Source of the DNA: Methylophaga pinxianii
GTDB taxonomy: Bacteria; Pseudomonadota; Gammaproteobacteria; Nitrosococcales; Methylophagaceae
Direction of reading: 5' to 3'
Assembly (NCBI RefSeq): GCF_020447225.1
Contig: NZ_JAJAEO010000188.1
Coordinates: 1 to 64,000, forward strand
DNA: 64,000 nucleotides
Part shown: in pieces, positions 47,868 through 57,122 of the stretch
How the letters are laid out: every line of letters begins with the position of its first letter
How positions within the stretch are numbered: the stretch's first letter is position 1
Program-made: the position numbers and the translations under genes
The notes under the pieces: generated by a model
The model's input: the letters and a program-made list of their open reading frames with translations, nothing else
The model's database searches: none
Told to the model about the DNA's origin: nothing

Positions 47868-50182
47868 ATAAACCACTCAAAAATGAAAGTCTGCAAACTG
47901 AAATTACTAATATCAGCCGTCGCAATCTGCTCAAAGGTTTTGCCTTAACGGGTTTAGTATTAGCCGTGGGCATGCCATTTACCGGATTTGCAGAAGATGA
48001 AGAAGCGCCAAAATATGGACGGGATGCCATGCCACATGGATGGGTGGATAATCCATTGGTCTTTGTGGCTATTGCAGAAGATGGCAGTGTAACCATTGTC
48101 AGCCACCGTTCTGAAATGGGGCAGGGGGTACGGACCAGTCTACCAATGGCCGTTGCCGATGAACTTGAAGCTGACTGGGATAAAGTCAAGGTGGTTCAGG
48201 CTCCGGGTGATGAAGAACGTTATGGTAACCAGGATACGGATGGCTCTCGCAGTGTAAGACATTTCTTTATGCCGATGCGTAATGTCGGCGCCGCGGCCAG
48301 AATGATGCTGGAAGCGGCTGCCGCAGCCCACTGGGGTGTTGCTGTTGAGGAAGTCTTTGCTGAAAACCATCAAATCAAACATCGGTCTTCGGGCAAGGTA
48401 TTGGGATACGGTGAGTTGGCAAAAGCCGCCGCAGCACTGGATGTGCCTCAACGAGAAAATTTACGGTTAAAAACCCCTGATCAGTTCCGTTATATTGGTA
48501 AGCAATCTACGAAATTGATTGATGGTGAGGATATCGTTACCGGTAAGGCTGTTTACGGTATTGATGTGCAAGTCGACGGTATGTTGCATGCCGTGATTGC
48601 TCGTCCTCCTGTATATGGTGGCAAAGTAAAATCATTTGATGACTCAGAAGCTCTGAAAGTCCCTGGTGTTATTAAAGTTGTGACATTGAAAGGAAGTCCG
48701 CCCCCGGCTGTTTTTAATCCTTTAGGGGGCGTTGCTGTTATCGCTGAAAACACCTGGGCAGCTATGCAAGGGCGTGAAAAGCTGAAGATCGAGTGGGACC
48801 ATGGCGAAAATGCCAGCTACAACACCGAAGAATACCGACAGCAAATGATTGAAGATGCTTCAACTGCTGGCGGGAAAGTCTTGCGTAGCACTGGTGATGT
48901 CACAAAAGCCATGGAAACCGCGGATAAGACCTTTAAAGCAGACTACTACATTCCCCACTTGTCTCAGGCACCGATGGAACCTCCCGTTGCAACTGCGCGT
49001 ATTCAGGATGGTAAATGTGAAGTCTGGGCACCTACTCAGGCACCACAAGCCAGTAGAGACACAGTGGCTAAATGGCTGGAAATGTCTCCAGAAGATGTCA
49101 CGGTTCATGTCACTTTACTGGGCGGTGGATTTGGTCGTAAATCCAAACCGGATTATCTGGTCGAAGCAGCTTTACTTTCCAAAGCAATTGATGGCCGTCC
49201 CGTTCAGGTGACCTGGTCCCGAGAAGACGACATACATAATGGCTATTTACATACGGTGTCGATCGAGCATCTTGAAGCCGCAGTAAATACCGATGGAAAA
49301 ACTACGGCTTGGTTGCATCGTACGGTGGCTCCGTCGATATCGTCTACTTTTGATGCTTCTTCAGTGCATCAAATGCCGATTGAGTTAGGAATGGGTGTAA
49401 TGAATATCCCGTTTGCTATCGAAAATATTCAAATAGAAAATCCTGAAGCCAAAGCTCATACCCGTATTGGCTGGTTCCGGTCGGTGGCAAATATTCCGCG
49501 AGCTTTTGCCATCCAGTCATTTATTGCTGAAATGGCACATGAAGTTGGACAGGAACATAAAGCGTTTTTGCTCGATCTGATTGGACCTGCCAGAAAAATT
49601 GATCCTATCGATTTAAATGATGAATGGAATTATGGTGAGTCACCTGAAAAATATCCGCTAGACACAGGCAGATTACGTCGAGTAGTTGAAACAGTATGTG
49701 AAAAAGCCAATTGGGGCCGTGACTTACCGGCTGGTCGAGGACTCGGTCTGGCAACCCATTACAGTTTCGTAAGCTATACCGCAGCCATAGTAGAGGTTGA
49801 GGTGTCGGAAGACGGTGAACTGACTATCCCGAGAATGGATATCGCAGTTGATTGTGGGCCACAGGTAAACCCTGAACGTATTCGTTCACAGATGGAAGGT
49901 GCCTGCATTATGGGGGTCAGTCTGGCGACAGTAGGTGAAATCAGTTTTAAAGATGGTGCTGTTGAGCAGGATAACTTTGATACCTATCAAGTGACAAGAA
50001 TGAATGGAGCACCACGCGAAATTCATGTGCATCTGCTACCAGCAGATGATTTTAATACGCCGTTAGGCGGCATAGGTGAACCAGGATTACCTCCGATTGC
50101 TCCGGCACTATGCAATGCTATTTTTGCAGCTACCGGAAAGCGGATACGTAATTTGCCCATTCGTTATCAACTGGAAAGTTGA
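47864..50182 (+). CDS. Molybdenum hydroxylase large subunit (IorB type), exported via Tat
   Basis: A 772-residue Mo-cofactor subunit. [13 protein letters not shown] near 19-31 is a Tat-like signal, so the enzyme is probably periplasmic. [32 protein letters not shown] and the C-terminal [10 protein letters not shown], with the catalytic Glu, are the family landmarks. IorB-type enzymes hydroxylate N-heterocycles or oxidise aldehydes; the substrate cannot be read from sequence. Followed by XdhC and MocA, which supply the sulfurated MCD cofactor. Confidence 0.9.
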   Translation: MNKPLKNESLQTEITNISRRNLLKGFALTGLVLAVGMPFTGFAEDEEAPKYGRDAMPHGWVDNPLVFVAIAEDGSVTIVSHRSEMGQGVRTSLPMAVADELEADWDKVKVVQAPGDEERYGNQDTDGSRSVRHFFMPMRNVGAAARMMLEAAAAAHWGVAVEEVFAENHQIKHRSSGKVLGYGELAKAAAALDVPQRENLRLKTPDQFRYIGKQSTKLIDGEDIVTGKAVYGIDVQVDGMLHAVIARPPVYGGKVKSFDDSEALKVPGVIKVVTLKGSPPPAVFNPLGGVAVIAENTWAAMQGREKLKIEWDHGENASYNTEEYRQQMIEDASTAGGKVLRSTGDVTKAMETADKTFKADYYIPHLSQAPMEPPVATARIQDGKCEVWAPTQAPQASRDTVAKWLEMSPEDVTVHVTLLGGGFGRKSKPDYLVEAALLSKAIDGRPVQVTWSREDDIHNGYLHTVSIEHLEAAVNTDGKTTAWLHRTVAPSISSTFDASSVHQMPIELGMGVMNIPFAIENIQIENPEAKAHTRIGWFRSVANIPRAFAIQSFIAEMAHEVGQEHKAFLLDLIGPARKIDPIDLNDEWNYGESPEKYPLDTGRLRRVVETVCEKANWGRDLPAGRGLGLATHYSFVSYTAAIVEVEVSEDGELTIPRMDIAVDCGPQVNPERIRSQMEGACIMGVSLATVGEISFKDGAVEQDNFDTYQVTRMNGAPREIHVHLLPADDFNTPLGGIGEPGLPPIAPALCNAIFAATGKRIRNLPIRYQLES

Positions 50183-50184
50183 TT

Positions 50185-51177
50185 ATGGATAGTGTCGATC
50201 TGTCGGTCTTCAAAACATTGGAAAAATGGTTGGAAGCGGATCTGACGGTATGGCTGGTGACTGTGGTGAAAACTTTCGGCTCCAGCCCTCGACAGCCCGG
50301 AGCCATGCTGGTTTTACGCGATGACGGGGTTTTAGTTGGTTCGGTGTCTGGCGGATGTATTGAAGATGATCTGGCAGACAAAGCCCGGTCTGGTGAACTT
50401 TCAACGGCCCGAGCTGTATTAAAAGTTTATGGCATGACCCAGGAGGAAGCCCAGCGTTTTAATTTGCCCTGTGGCGGTACATTGGAGCTGGTGATTGAAC
50501 CCGTCAAGTCACTCGAATGGGTGAGCGAAATACGCAACGCGATAAATAGTCATCGTTTGATTAAACGGGAATTAAATCTGGCCTCACTGCAAAGTCATTG
50601 TAGTGATGCCAGATCAACCGATATACCAATACAATTCACCGAGCAGCACCTGTCAATTGTCTACGGCCCTAGATGGCGAATATTAATAATCGGGGCAGGA
50701 CAGACCTCCGTTTACTTGGCGGATATGGCCAAGGCACTTGATTATCAAGTGACGGTTTGTGAACCTCGGGATGCCATGCGTGCAAGCTGGGAGATTAAAG
50801 AGGTAACACTGCTCAATATGATGCCCGATGATGCTGTAATGGCAATGCAACCTGATGCTCATACAGCGATTATTGCTTTAACTCATGATCCTAAACTGGA
50901 TGATATGGCTTTATTGGAAGGGTTAAAATCAGCTGCTTTTTACGTTGGTGCATTAGGAAGTCAAAAGAATAATGCTAATCGGCGTAAACGTTTGGCGATG
51001 TTTGATTTATTAACTATGGAAATAGAACGTTTGCACGGTCCGGTAGGATTATCCATTGGTAGCCGAACTCCCCCCGAAATTGCTATTGCGATATTAGCAG
51101 AGCTCATTGAACTGCGACGTAATGGCATTGCCAATAAAAACAGCATTAAGGCTGAAATTCCATTAGTTTGTAGTTGA
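50185..51177 (+). CDS. XdhC/CoxI-family molybdenum cofactor maturation protein
   Basis: A 330-residue XdhC-type protein. The N-terminal domain has FGSSPRQPGAMLVL and GSVSGGCIEDDL; the C-terminal Rossmann domain has ILIIGAGQTSVYLADMA and YVGALGSQKN. XdhC binds the Mo cofactor, presents it for sulfuration and inserts it into the hydroxylase. The ATG is 2 nt after the large-subunit stop. A dedicated copy here argues it serves the IorAB-like enzyme. Confidence 0.88.
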   Translation: MDSVDLSVFKTLEKWLEADLTVWLVTVVKTFGSSPRQPGAMLVLRDDGVLVGSVSGGCIEDDLADKARSGELSTARAVLKVYGMTQEEAQRFNLPCGGTLELVIEPVKSLEWVSEIRNAINSHRLIKRELNLASLQSHCSDARSTDIPIQFTEQHLSIVYGPRWRILIIGAGQTSVYLADMAKALDYQVTVCEPRDAMRASWEIKEVTLLNMMPDDAVMAMQPDAHTAIIALTHDPKLDDMALLEGLKSAAFYVGALGSQKNNANRRKRLAMFDLLTMEIERLHGPVGLSIGSRTPPEIAIAILAELIELRRNGIANKNSIKAEIPLVCS

Positions 51178-51180
51178 ACG

Positions 51181-51801
51181 ATGCATAACACGGGCTCTGT
51201 TGCTGCCATTATTCTGGCTGCCGGCAAATCAGCACGATTTGGTGCAGATAAATTATTATTTGAGTTCAACCACGCTGGTGTTCGGCAGCCACTTATTCTC
51301 CATACCTTACTACCATGGTTTGCCGTATTCGATGAATTATCAGTGGTGATTGCTGAGAATAAGATTTTATTACACGAGACGATTTTAAATTTTGCAGAAT
51401 TACATCATAAAAAAATCAGTGTGATTGAATGTAAAAGTGCTGAATTGGGGATGGGGCACAGCCTGAAGGCTGCTATTGAAGTTCAGCAAGAGGCAAAAGG
51501 ATGGGTGGTCGGCTTAGCGGATATGCCCTTTATTCCAGTTAAAGTGTTGAAGCAGATTAGTCAAAACATAAAACTGGGCGCCGACATAACGGCGCCCTAT
51601 TGTGATGATAAGCGTGGTCATCCAGTAGGATTGAGTTATCGTTATAAAGATGAGTTAATGGCTCTGAAAGGGGATTCCGGTGCCAAAAAAATACTTTTGC
51701 GAGATGCTGAAAAAATTCAAAAAATCAATATTGAGCACCACGGTATTTTAGTTGATATTGATTATGTTGAGGATTTGGCCGTGATTGAAAAGTTTAATTA
51801 A
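51181..51801 (+). CDS. mocA: MocA-like molybdenum cofactor cytidylyltransferase
   Basis: A 206-residue NTP-transferase. AAIILAAGKSARFGADKLL near 8-26 is the nucleotide-binding loop; LADMPFIP holds the metal-binding Asp, and KRGHPVGLS is typical of MocA, which adds CMP to Mo-molybdopterin. The cytosine cofactor form is used by xanthine-oxidase-type enzymes in bacteria, which agrees with the neighbours. Starts 3 nt after XdhC. Its end is 3 nt from the convergent Crp/Fnr gene. Confidence 0.85.
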   Translation: MHNTGSVAAIILAAGKSARFGADKLLFEFNHAGVRQPLILHTLLPWFAVFDELSVVIAENKILLHETILNFAELHHKKISVIECKSAELGMGHSLKAAIEVQQEAKGWVVGLADMPFIPVKVLKQISQNIKLGADITAPYCDDKRGHPVGLSYRYKDELMALKGDSGAKKILLRDAEKIQKINIEHHGILVDIDYVEDLAVIEKFN

Positions 51802-51804
51802 GCC

Positions 51805-52536
51805 TTAGTCTTGTCTGGCCCAGTTAGAGTGGCTGTCGAGATAATTTCGATCAAATCCGGATATTTCGATTAAACCTTCCAGATCCAGGATACGAATATC
51901 CCCATTGCAGGATTCGAGTAAACCTTCATCTCGTAACACTTTAAACGTGCGACTGACATGCACCGAGGACAAGCTTAAGGTGTCCCCGATAATCGTTTGA
52001 TTCATCGGCAACTGAAAATGATCAGCATCCACATTCAGTCTGACTTTCATTTCAACAATAAAGTGAGCCAGGCGCTCTACCGCAGTACGACGACCAATGT
52101 TGATAACCCGTTCGATCAACATGGATTGTTCACGAGCAAGTATCAGGAAAAATAAATCCGTTAGACGTGGGGCCTGGTCAAAAATCTCTGTTAAGCGCTG
52201 GCGTGGAAACGGACAGGCTTTTACTTCTGTTAGTGTACGAAACTCGGAAAGATTTCGATCAAAACTGATTTCTCGCAGTCCCAGAATCTGTCCCGGCAGA
52301 AAAATATCCAGTACTTGACGCTGCCCATCAGCAAGCGTTCGTGTCGCACATGCCCAACCTGACTGGAGAGTGAAAAAGCGTTCGGCTTTTCCCCCTTCAA
52401 TAGCCATAGGCTGATCCGCTGCGTATTCCCGAGGATCTTTTTCCAATGCCTTTAATAAGTTGATTTCATGTTCATTTAGATCTGCAAATTTCAGAAACTG
52501 GTGAACAATACAACTATCAGGCAAAGATGAACTCAT
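51805..52536 (-). CDS. Crp/Fnr-family transcriptional regulator
   Basis: A 243-residue regulator with a cyclic-nucleotide-like sensor (about 25-130), a dimer helix and a C-terminal winged helix (about 165-230, with TIIGDTLSLSSVHVSRTFKVL in parts). It lacks the N-terminal Cys cluster of FNR, so it is not an oxygen sensor of that kind. The recognition helix VHVSRTFK differs from Crp and FNR. GAGGGA lies upstream of the ATG. It converges on the molybdenum hydroxylase operon. Ligand unknown. Confidence 0.82.
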   Translation of the reverse strand: MSSSLPDSCIVHQFLKFADLNEHEINLLKALEKDPREYAADQPMAIEGGKAERFFTLQSGWACATRTLADGQRQVLDIFLPGQILGLREISFDRNLSEFRTLTEVKACPFPRQRLTEIFDQAPRLTDLFFLILAREQSMLIERVINIGRRTAVERLAHFIVEMKVRLNVDADHFQLPMNQTIIGDTLSLSSVHVSRTFKVLRDEGLLESCNGDIRILDLEGLIEISGFDRNYLDSHSNWARQD

Positions 52537-52836
52537 AAGCTTCCCTCATGTATAAGAAGAAATCGTGATGGAAAATATACCCTTGAAAAATACTAAGTCA
52601 ATCGAAATATATAGTGAGATGACCCCCCAAAAAAAAGACACCACCCGAGGAGCAGGTAGTGTCAAAAGATACCATTCATGTGATTAATCAGTGTTGCTGA
52701 TCAATAACAAAAATGGTTGGGGTGACTTATATTTCATTTCGTTCGAGGACCAATAAGTCAATAAAGGTTTATAAGCTAACTAATTTCTTGTAATTGTTGA
52801 TTTAAAATTTTTAGAAAAAAAGACAATTTAAATTAA
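52537..52836. other. Intergenic region holding a minus-strand terminator, possible sRNA
   Basis: 300 bases between the Crp/Fnr gene and the DUF1328 gene. The only structured element is the minus-strand terminator at 52629-52663 and a small hairpin, ATCAG-TGTTG-CTGAT (52686-52700). No ORF was seen. It is a long 3' UTR of DUF1328 or a small RNA. Confidence 0.5.
52629..52663 (-). terminator. Intrinsic terminator on the minus strand
   Basis: On the minus strand GACACTACC pairs with GGTGGTGTC (one G-U) and is followed by eight T. It lies about 170 nt after the DUF1328 stop. Confidence 0.88.
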
Positions 52837-53001
52837 TCAGAGAGGTGGTCTACGCCCGGTAATAAAAAATATCAAGGCGAGGACTAGGCCCACTACAAAT
52901 AGAATCCAAGCAATACTGCTCGCTGTGCCAGCAACACCTGACAATCCTAATGCACCCGCGATTATCGCGATAATCAGAAATGTTAACGCCCAACTAATCA
53001 T
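52837..53001 (-). CDS. DUF1328 (YtjA/UPF0391) small membrane protein
   Basis: A 54-residue protein with two hydrophobic segments. [19 protein letters not shown] and [18 protein letters not shown] carry the DUF1328 pattern, and the tail is GRRPPL. AAGGA lies 8 nt upstream of the ATG. Homologues are small stress-related membrane proteins of unknown function. Divergent from the lipoprotein at 53.2 kb and part of a run of small envelope proteins. Confidence 0.92.
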   Translation of the reverse strand: MISWALTFLIIAIIAGALGLSGVAGTASSIAWILFVVGLVLALIFFITGRRPPL

Positions 53002-53212
53002 GGTATATCCTTGTTAAAGTTGATGGAAGTTATACCTTATGGCGATTGTAAAAAAAGCTCCTTAACACAGGTTAAAGCAAAATTTAAGTCAAAAAGATAC
53101 GTTGGGAGTACACTTGAAAAGGTGCCGTAATAAATGTTTCACTTAAGTGTGTTATTAATACATTGATGGCATTTACACATCCATATTTATTTTTTTAATG
53201 AGGTAATTGATT

Positions 53213-53398
53213 ATGTTGAACAATACTGATTCAAATCCATTTCGCCTTCTATGCAAAATTTTACTTATGACTTTTGTCTTATCAAGTGTCGGTTTTATTA
53301 CGGCGTGTGAAAATCAAGGCCCCGCTGAAGAAGCAGGCGAAGCTGTTGATGAAAGTGCTGAAGAAGCTGGTGATGCTATGGAAGAAGCTACAGATTAA
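53213..53398 (+). CDS. Entericidin-like acidic small lipoprotein
   Basis: A 61-residue lipoprotein. The signal peptide ends in lipobox ITAC (Cys32). The mature part, EEAGEAVDESAEEAGDAMEE, is an Ala/Glu amphipathic repeat of roughly 11 residues. AGGT precedes the ATG. It resembles entericidin-type proteins but is more acidic. The DUF883 gene follows 86 nt downstream. Confidence 0.75.
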   Translation: MLNNTDSNPFRLLCKILLMTFVLSSVGFITACENQGPAEEAGEAVDESAEEAGDAMEEATD

Positions 53399-53484
53399 AA
53401 ATTGAAGTAATCAGCTTAACCAAGTTGTCACATTCATTGCTGCCCTTACATTGAGCAGATAACTTTATACAAGGAGATTGTTAA

Positions 53485-53754
53485 ATGGCAACAGCTCAAA
53501 CTAATCAAGAACTCCAAGAGCAATTGGATACATTGCGTAAAGATTTCGCAGAAGTGACCAAAACATTAAGAGAAATGACCACTGCTTATGCGAAAGAAAG
53601 CCAGGATCGTGTCAAAGTGGCTGCAAGTCACGCACAGGATCAAGTAAAAGAATCTTTTAGCAAGGTTCAAGGCGAAGTGGAAAGCCATCCTTACAGCAGC
53701 ATGGCCGTTGCTTTCGGTATCGGTTTAGTGATTGGTAAAATTCTTGATCGCTAA
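53485..53754 (+). CDS. DUF883 (ElaB/YqjD-like) inner-membrane protein
   Basis: An 89-residue protein with a long charged helix (about 1-68) and a C-terminal membrane anchor ending AFGIGLVIGKILDR, the DUF883 layout. ElaB and YqjD are stationary-phase, ribosome-associated inner-membrane proteins in E. coli. AAGGAG lies upstream of the ATG. The next gene, a holin-like membrane protein 41 nt away, matches the YqjD-YqjE pairing. Confidence 0.85.
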   Translation: MATAQTNQELQEQLDTLRKDFAEVTKTLREMTTAYAKESQDRVKVAASHAQDQVKESFSKVQGEVESHPYSSMAVAFGIGLVIGKILDR

Positions 53755-53795
53755 GTTGAACTGGGTTTGTATATGGAAATAAGTAGGAGATAAAC

Positions 53796-54230
53796 ATGGG
53801 CTGGCGTTCAAGAGTACAAATTAATACCGTAGCATTAACCATTGCGACGCTGCTGGGCTTATTTGCGCTCGGGTTTGCTGGCTTTGCTGTTTATCTGGCA
53901 TTGTTGGTTCATTATCCACCGAATATTGCTGCCGTTATGACGGCAGCAGGATATGTCTTGGCAGCAATTTTAGTGATGCTCATAGCAAAATTTGCTGTAT
54001 ATCGAACTAAAGTTGCTTCTCCGGGTTTGGACCGCTCAAGCACTCTAGATGCAGATGATTTAGAAAATGTTCTGCAATCTGTGATTACGCCGGCAATAAC
54101 CAAAATGATACATCAGCATCCTGGTAAATCAGTCATGGCTACTTTACTAGCCGGATTGGTTGTCGGTTACAATGATGAGTCACGTAATGCCGTAAAAAAT
54201 GTTTTAAAACGTTTGTTCGAAGAAAAATAA
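53796..54230 (+). CDS. Holin-like (YqjE type) membrane protein
   Basis: A 144-residue protein with two membrane helices (about 12-38 and 44-66) followed by a soluble tail with a weak hydrophobic segment (MATLLAGLVVGYN). The layout is that of YqjE or phage-holin-family 3 proteins, which accompany DUF883 genes. No other phage gene is nearby. AGTAGGAG lies upstream of the ATG. Function unknown. Confidence 0.7.
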   Translation: MGWRSRVQINTVALTIATLLGLFALGFAGFAVYLALLVHYPPNIAAVMTAAGYVLAAILVMLIAKFAVYRTKVASPGLDRSSTLDADDLENVLQSVITPAITKMIHQHPGKSVMATLLAGLVVGYNDESRNAVKNVLKRLFEEK

Positions 54231-54307
54231 TGTGACTAACTCCCGGTATTATTGCCGGGAGTTAAATCACATTAGCATTCAGTTCATTGACATCAGGCAG
54301 GTGTGCT

Positions 54308-54664
54308 GTGGGAAAAAAACTGAATCGTACCGCTGGAAAATTGCGGATTGAAGCTTTACAAAATCAGCGAAAAGAACGGATCGTGAAAGCAGGACTTTTG
54401 CTAGAGCGATGGGGACAGCAGGAGAGGGTACCTGTAATCGGTGATGTGGAGTCAAACGAGACTGATTCAGAATTTATTGAAGATCAAATGACTGCTGAAG
54501 TGGTGAGTTCGTTGACGGCAAATCAAAAGCATATCGTCAGCCAGCATTGGTCTCAGGGGCATTCTGCAGCGGAAATCGCTGAAATGGCCAATCAACCAAG
54601 AAATGAAATAAGGCAGACCCTGGCATTTGTTATCGAACAAGTCGCCGATAAAGTTTTGAAATAA
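54308..54664 (+). CDS. Small HTH protein resembling sigma-factor region 4
   Basis: A 118-residue protein of unknown function. The N-terminus is basic (GKKLNRTAGKLRIEAL); the C-terminal half has LTANQKHIVSQHWSQGHSAA followed by EIAEMANQPRNEIRQTLAF, the spacing and pattern of sigma region 4.2 or LuxR helix-turn-helix domains. The start is probably GTG at 54308, with AGG 6 nt upstream; no ATG is available. It lies inside the small envelope protein run and may be a regulator of it. Homology not verified. Confidence 0.5.
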   Translation: MGKKLNRTAGKLRIEALQNQRKERIVKAGLLLERWGQQERVPVIGDVESNETDSEFIEDQMTAEVVSSLTANQKHIVSQHWSQGHSAAEIAEMANQPRNEIRQTLAFVIEQVADKVLK

Positions 54665-54708
54665 ACTACCGATATATAAATAGATCAAAGAAATTAAGGA
54701 GCTGAATG

Positions 54709-54900
54709 ATGGAAACCACAAATGTTGCTGCAATGGCAACCCAGTTGTCGGTTCAACAATCTGCTCAGCAACAAATGGTTGCTACGCTTAAATTGACCAA
54801 TGATCAAATTGAGGCACAAGGACAGGCAGTATTGAAATTACTGGAGGCCGTTCCAATGCCACAAGGTAATTTGGGTAATCTGATCAATGTGAAAGTCTGA
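54709..54900 (+). CDS. YjfB-family putative motility protein
   Basis: A 63-residue protein. NVAAMATQLSVQQSAQQQM and QGQAVLKLLEAVPMP match the YjfB family, named for motility loci but of unknown role. AAGGAG precedes two adjacent in-frame ATGs (54706 and 54709); the second has better spacing. No flagellar gene lies nearby. A strong terminator follows. Confidence 0.75.
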   Translation: METTNVAAMATQLSVQQSAQQQMVATLKLTNDQIEAQGQAVLKLLEAVPMPQGNLGNLINVKV

Positions 54901-54933
54901 AGATAATTTAACGCAATACAGAACAAATTAACT

Positions 54934-54968
54934 AAAACCACCCCAGCATTTTGCTTGGGTGGTTTTTT
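54934..54968 (+). terminator. Intrinsic terminator after the YjfB-like gene
   Basis: AAAACCACCC and GGGTGGTTTT form a 10-bp stem followed by TTTTTT. Confidence 0.93.
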
Positions 54969-55028
54969 AATACCTGAAAAACACGTAAGCTTTGACATGG
55001 CCTTTATGCATTCGGACAAACTAAATAT

Positions 55029-56429
55029 ATGGAAACATTGGTTGTAATTGTCTATCTGATTTTTGTTTTACTCATCGGATTATGGGCAGGGCGCGGTATC
55101 AAAACCATGCATGAATATGCCTTGGCTGGAAAATCGTTTGGCACGCTGGTGATTTTTGCCACTTTATCGGCATCATTTATCGGTGGTGGGTTTTCCATGG
55201 GAAATGCCGAAAAAGTCTTTCTGGTTGGTATCAGTAATATTGTTGCGTTATGGGGCTTTAGCATAAAAGAAATTCTGGTCGCCCGATATATTGCTCCCCA
55301 AATGATGCGTTATCCAAATGCCATTTCAGTGGGCGATATTATGGATCAACATTATGGTAAGGGGGCCCGGCTATTCAGTGGTGTATTTTCGCTCGTTCTG
55401 TGTGCTGGGATCCTCGGTGCCCAGATTGGTGCCATGGGTTATGTGTTTAACCTGTTTCTTGATGTAGATCGGGTGTGGGGGGTGTTAATTGGTTGCGGCA
55501 TCGTTATCGCTTATGCAACAGTTGGTGGTATGCGTTCCGTGGTCTGGACCGATATTATTCAATTTATCGTGCTGGCCTTTGGTATCCCGATGACATTGTA
55601 TTTTGGTTTACAGCATGTTGGCGGCTGGCAAGCCATGCAAAACAATTTACCTGCAACGCATTTTACCTTGCCTACAGAACCATTGGCGATGATTGCATTA
55701 TTATCATTATTTATGACCTTCATGCTGGGTGAAACGTTGGTTCCGCCCTATCTGCAACGACTGTTAATTGGTAAAAGCAGTAAAGATGTCATTCGTGGGT
55801 CGCTGTTAAGCGGATTGTTTTCGATTCCTTTTTTTGCCATCACCGGTTTAATTGGTTTGGTGGCATTAGCCATGCAGTCCTCTCTAGATGCTAATTTAGC
55901 AATGCCTTATGTTATTCAACAGGCCGTGCCACCCATTCTGCAAGGCATTGTGGCAGCTGCCATAGTTTCTATCATCATGTCTTCGGCAGATTCGTTTTTA
56001 AATTCGGCATCAATTGCCTTCAGTAATGATATTGTCAGGCCATTACGTAAAACACCATTAACAGCCAAAGCAGAATTAATGCTCGCTCGTGTGATCACAT
56101 TATTAGTGGGTATTGCATCAATGGTTTTTGCGTTATCGATTGATAGCGTTATCGATATTCTGATTTACGCGTATAACTTTTGGGCGCCAACCGTATTAGT
56201 GCCTTTAACAATGGCAATTCTGGGGTGTTATGTAAGTCGTAAACGGTTTATTGCCGGAGCGGTGGCTGGAATTGGTTCTGCAATTGTCTGGAATGTGGTA
56301 TTACAGCAGCCATGGCAGATTGATGCTTTGGTGATTGGTTTTTTTGTTAACTTAATTGCTTTTACTTGCGTTGATAGGCCTGCTGCAAAAGCCGCGAAAC
56401 TGGCGGATATTCAAGCCGGAAATTGCTGA
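55029..56429 (+). CDS. Sodium:solute symporter (SSS family)
   Basis: A 466-residue polytopic protein with about 13 membrane helices. LLIGLWAGRGIKTMHEYALAGKS in two parts, SASFIGGGFSMGNAE, YATVGGMRSVVWTDIIQF and IMSSADSFLNSASIAFSNDI are the SSS signatures, including the Na2-site Ser pair. The substrate is not evident. The start codon is ATG with no clear ribosome site. A lipoprotein gene starts 11 nt after its stop. Confidence 0.9.
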   Translation: METLVVIVYLIFVLLIGLWAGRGIKTMHEYALAGKSFGTLVIFATLSASFIGGGFSMGNAEKVFLVGISNIVALWGFSIKEILVARYIAPQMMRYPNAISVGDIMDQHYGKGARLFSGVFSLVLCAGILGAQIGAMGYVFNLFLDVDRVWGVLIGCGIVIAYATVGGMRSVVWTDIIQFIVLAFGIPMTLYFGLQHVGGWQAMQNNLPATHFTLPTEPLAMIALLSLFMTFMLGETLVPPYLQRLLIGKSSKDVIRGSLLSGLFSIPFFAITGLIGLVALAMQSSLDANLAMPYVIQQAVPPILQGIVAAAIVSIIMSSADSFLNSASIAFSNDIVRPLRKTPLTAKAELMLARVITLLVGIASMVFALSIDSVIDILIYAYNFWAPTVLVPLTMAILGCYVSRKRFIAGAVAGIGSAIVWNVVLQQPWQIDALVIGFFVNLIAFTCVDRPAAKAAKLADIQAGNC

Positions 56430-56440
56430 GGAATAACAAC

Positions 56441-56701
56441 ATGAAATTATCGATGACCTGTTTTCAGCGGCTGCTGATCTTGCCGATACTGGCTGCTATG
56501 AGCAGCTGTGCTGCCTATAGTGTGGTTAACAGTGATCGTTATTCGGGAGCGTCCAGCGCAGTACCTGCTGAATATATACCCTCACCGGGTTTTTGCCGTA
56601 TATGGTATAAAAACCGTGCTCCTGAACAGCAACCGGCCCAGGGTGACTGTGAAACGTTGAAACAGGATATTCCTGAAAATGCCGTGTTGTTAAAAGGCTG
56701 A
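56441..56701 (+). CDS. Small predicted lipoprotein
   Basis: An 86-residue lipoprotein. The signal peptide ends in lipobox MSSC (Cys23). The mature part has PAEYIPSPGFCRIWYKNRAPEQQP (in parts) and two further Cys in GFCRIW and GDCETL that could form a disulfide. AGGAATAA lies upstream of the ATG, 11 nt after the symporter stop, so co-transcription is likely. The family appears conserved (FCRIWY...P..Q) but has no known function. Confidence 0.72.
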   Translation: MKLSMTCFQRLLILPILAAMSSCAAYSVVNSDRYSGASSAVPAEYIPSPGFCRIWYKNRAPEQQPAQGDCETLKQDIPENAVLLKG

Positions 56702-56733
56702 CATTAACGATGCAATCACGCTAGAATTGATTA

Positions 56734-57054
56734 ATGACTAACCGCTTACGCATACTGACCGCTATCTTTGTTATCATCAAATTATTGATGGTCAGTGGCG
56801 TTACTGCGTCTGTGGCTCATCTCCCAGACGATCATTATTCAGCTCATTTGAGTATTGCGCATAGTCATGCTGATCATGGCTATCAGCATGAGGATATTGA
56901 TCATGATCATCAGCTCCATTTGCACCTGGTTGCGGATTTAGTCAGTTATTCACTATTTTTTCAGGCCCGGACGGCTGATGCCGTTGCCAACACCAGCAGC
57001 AGTCAGCTGGTGACTTTGTATTATTCCCCTCTGTTACCGCCCCCCAACGCTTAA
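56734..57054 (+). CDS. Small secreted His-rich protein ahead of czcCBA
   Basis: A 106-residue protein with an N-terminal hydrophobic segment (about 6-27) ending near VTASVAH. Residues 28-66 hold 11 His with Asp and Glu, for example HSHADHGYQHED and HDHQLHLH, a metal-binding pattern. The C-terminal 40 residues are neutral. Position 5' of czcC suggests a periplasmic metal-binding or sensing role. I do not recognise a named family. No strong ribosome site is visible. Confidence 0.7.
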   Translation: MTNRLRILTAIFVIIKLLMVSGVTASVAHLPDDHYSAHLSIAHSHADHGYQHEDIDHDHQLHLHLVADLVSYSLFFQARTADAVANTSSSQLVTLYYSPLLPPPNA

Positions 57055-57122
57055 TTCCATAACGTTTTAAACAACTTTTTGTTTTGCTGCCTGCTTCAGC
57101 GGGTGGTGTTATGGAGTTCATC

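Noticed and set aside
53796..54230. Prophage remnant suggested by the holin-like gene
   Set aside because: The gene pairs with a DUF883 gene as YqjE does with YqjD; no other phage genes or attachment sites nearby.
54238..54263. Hairpin AACTCCCGG/CCGGGAGTT as a terminator
   Set aside because: The stem is good but no T run follows; it may be an attenuator or processing site, so not called.
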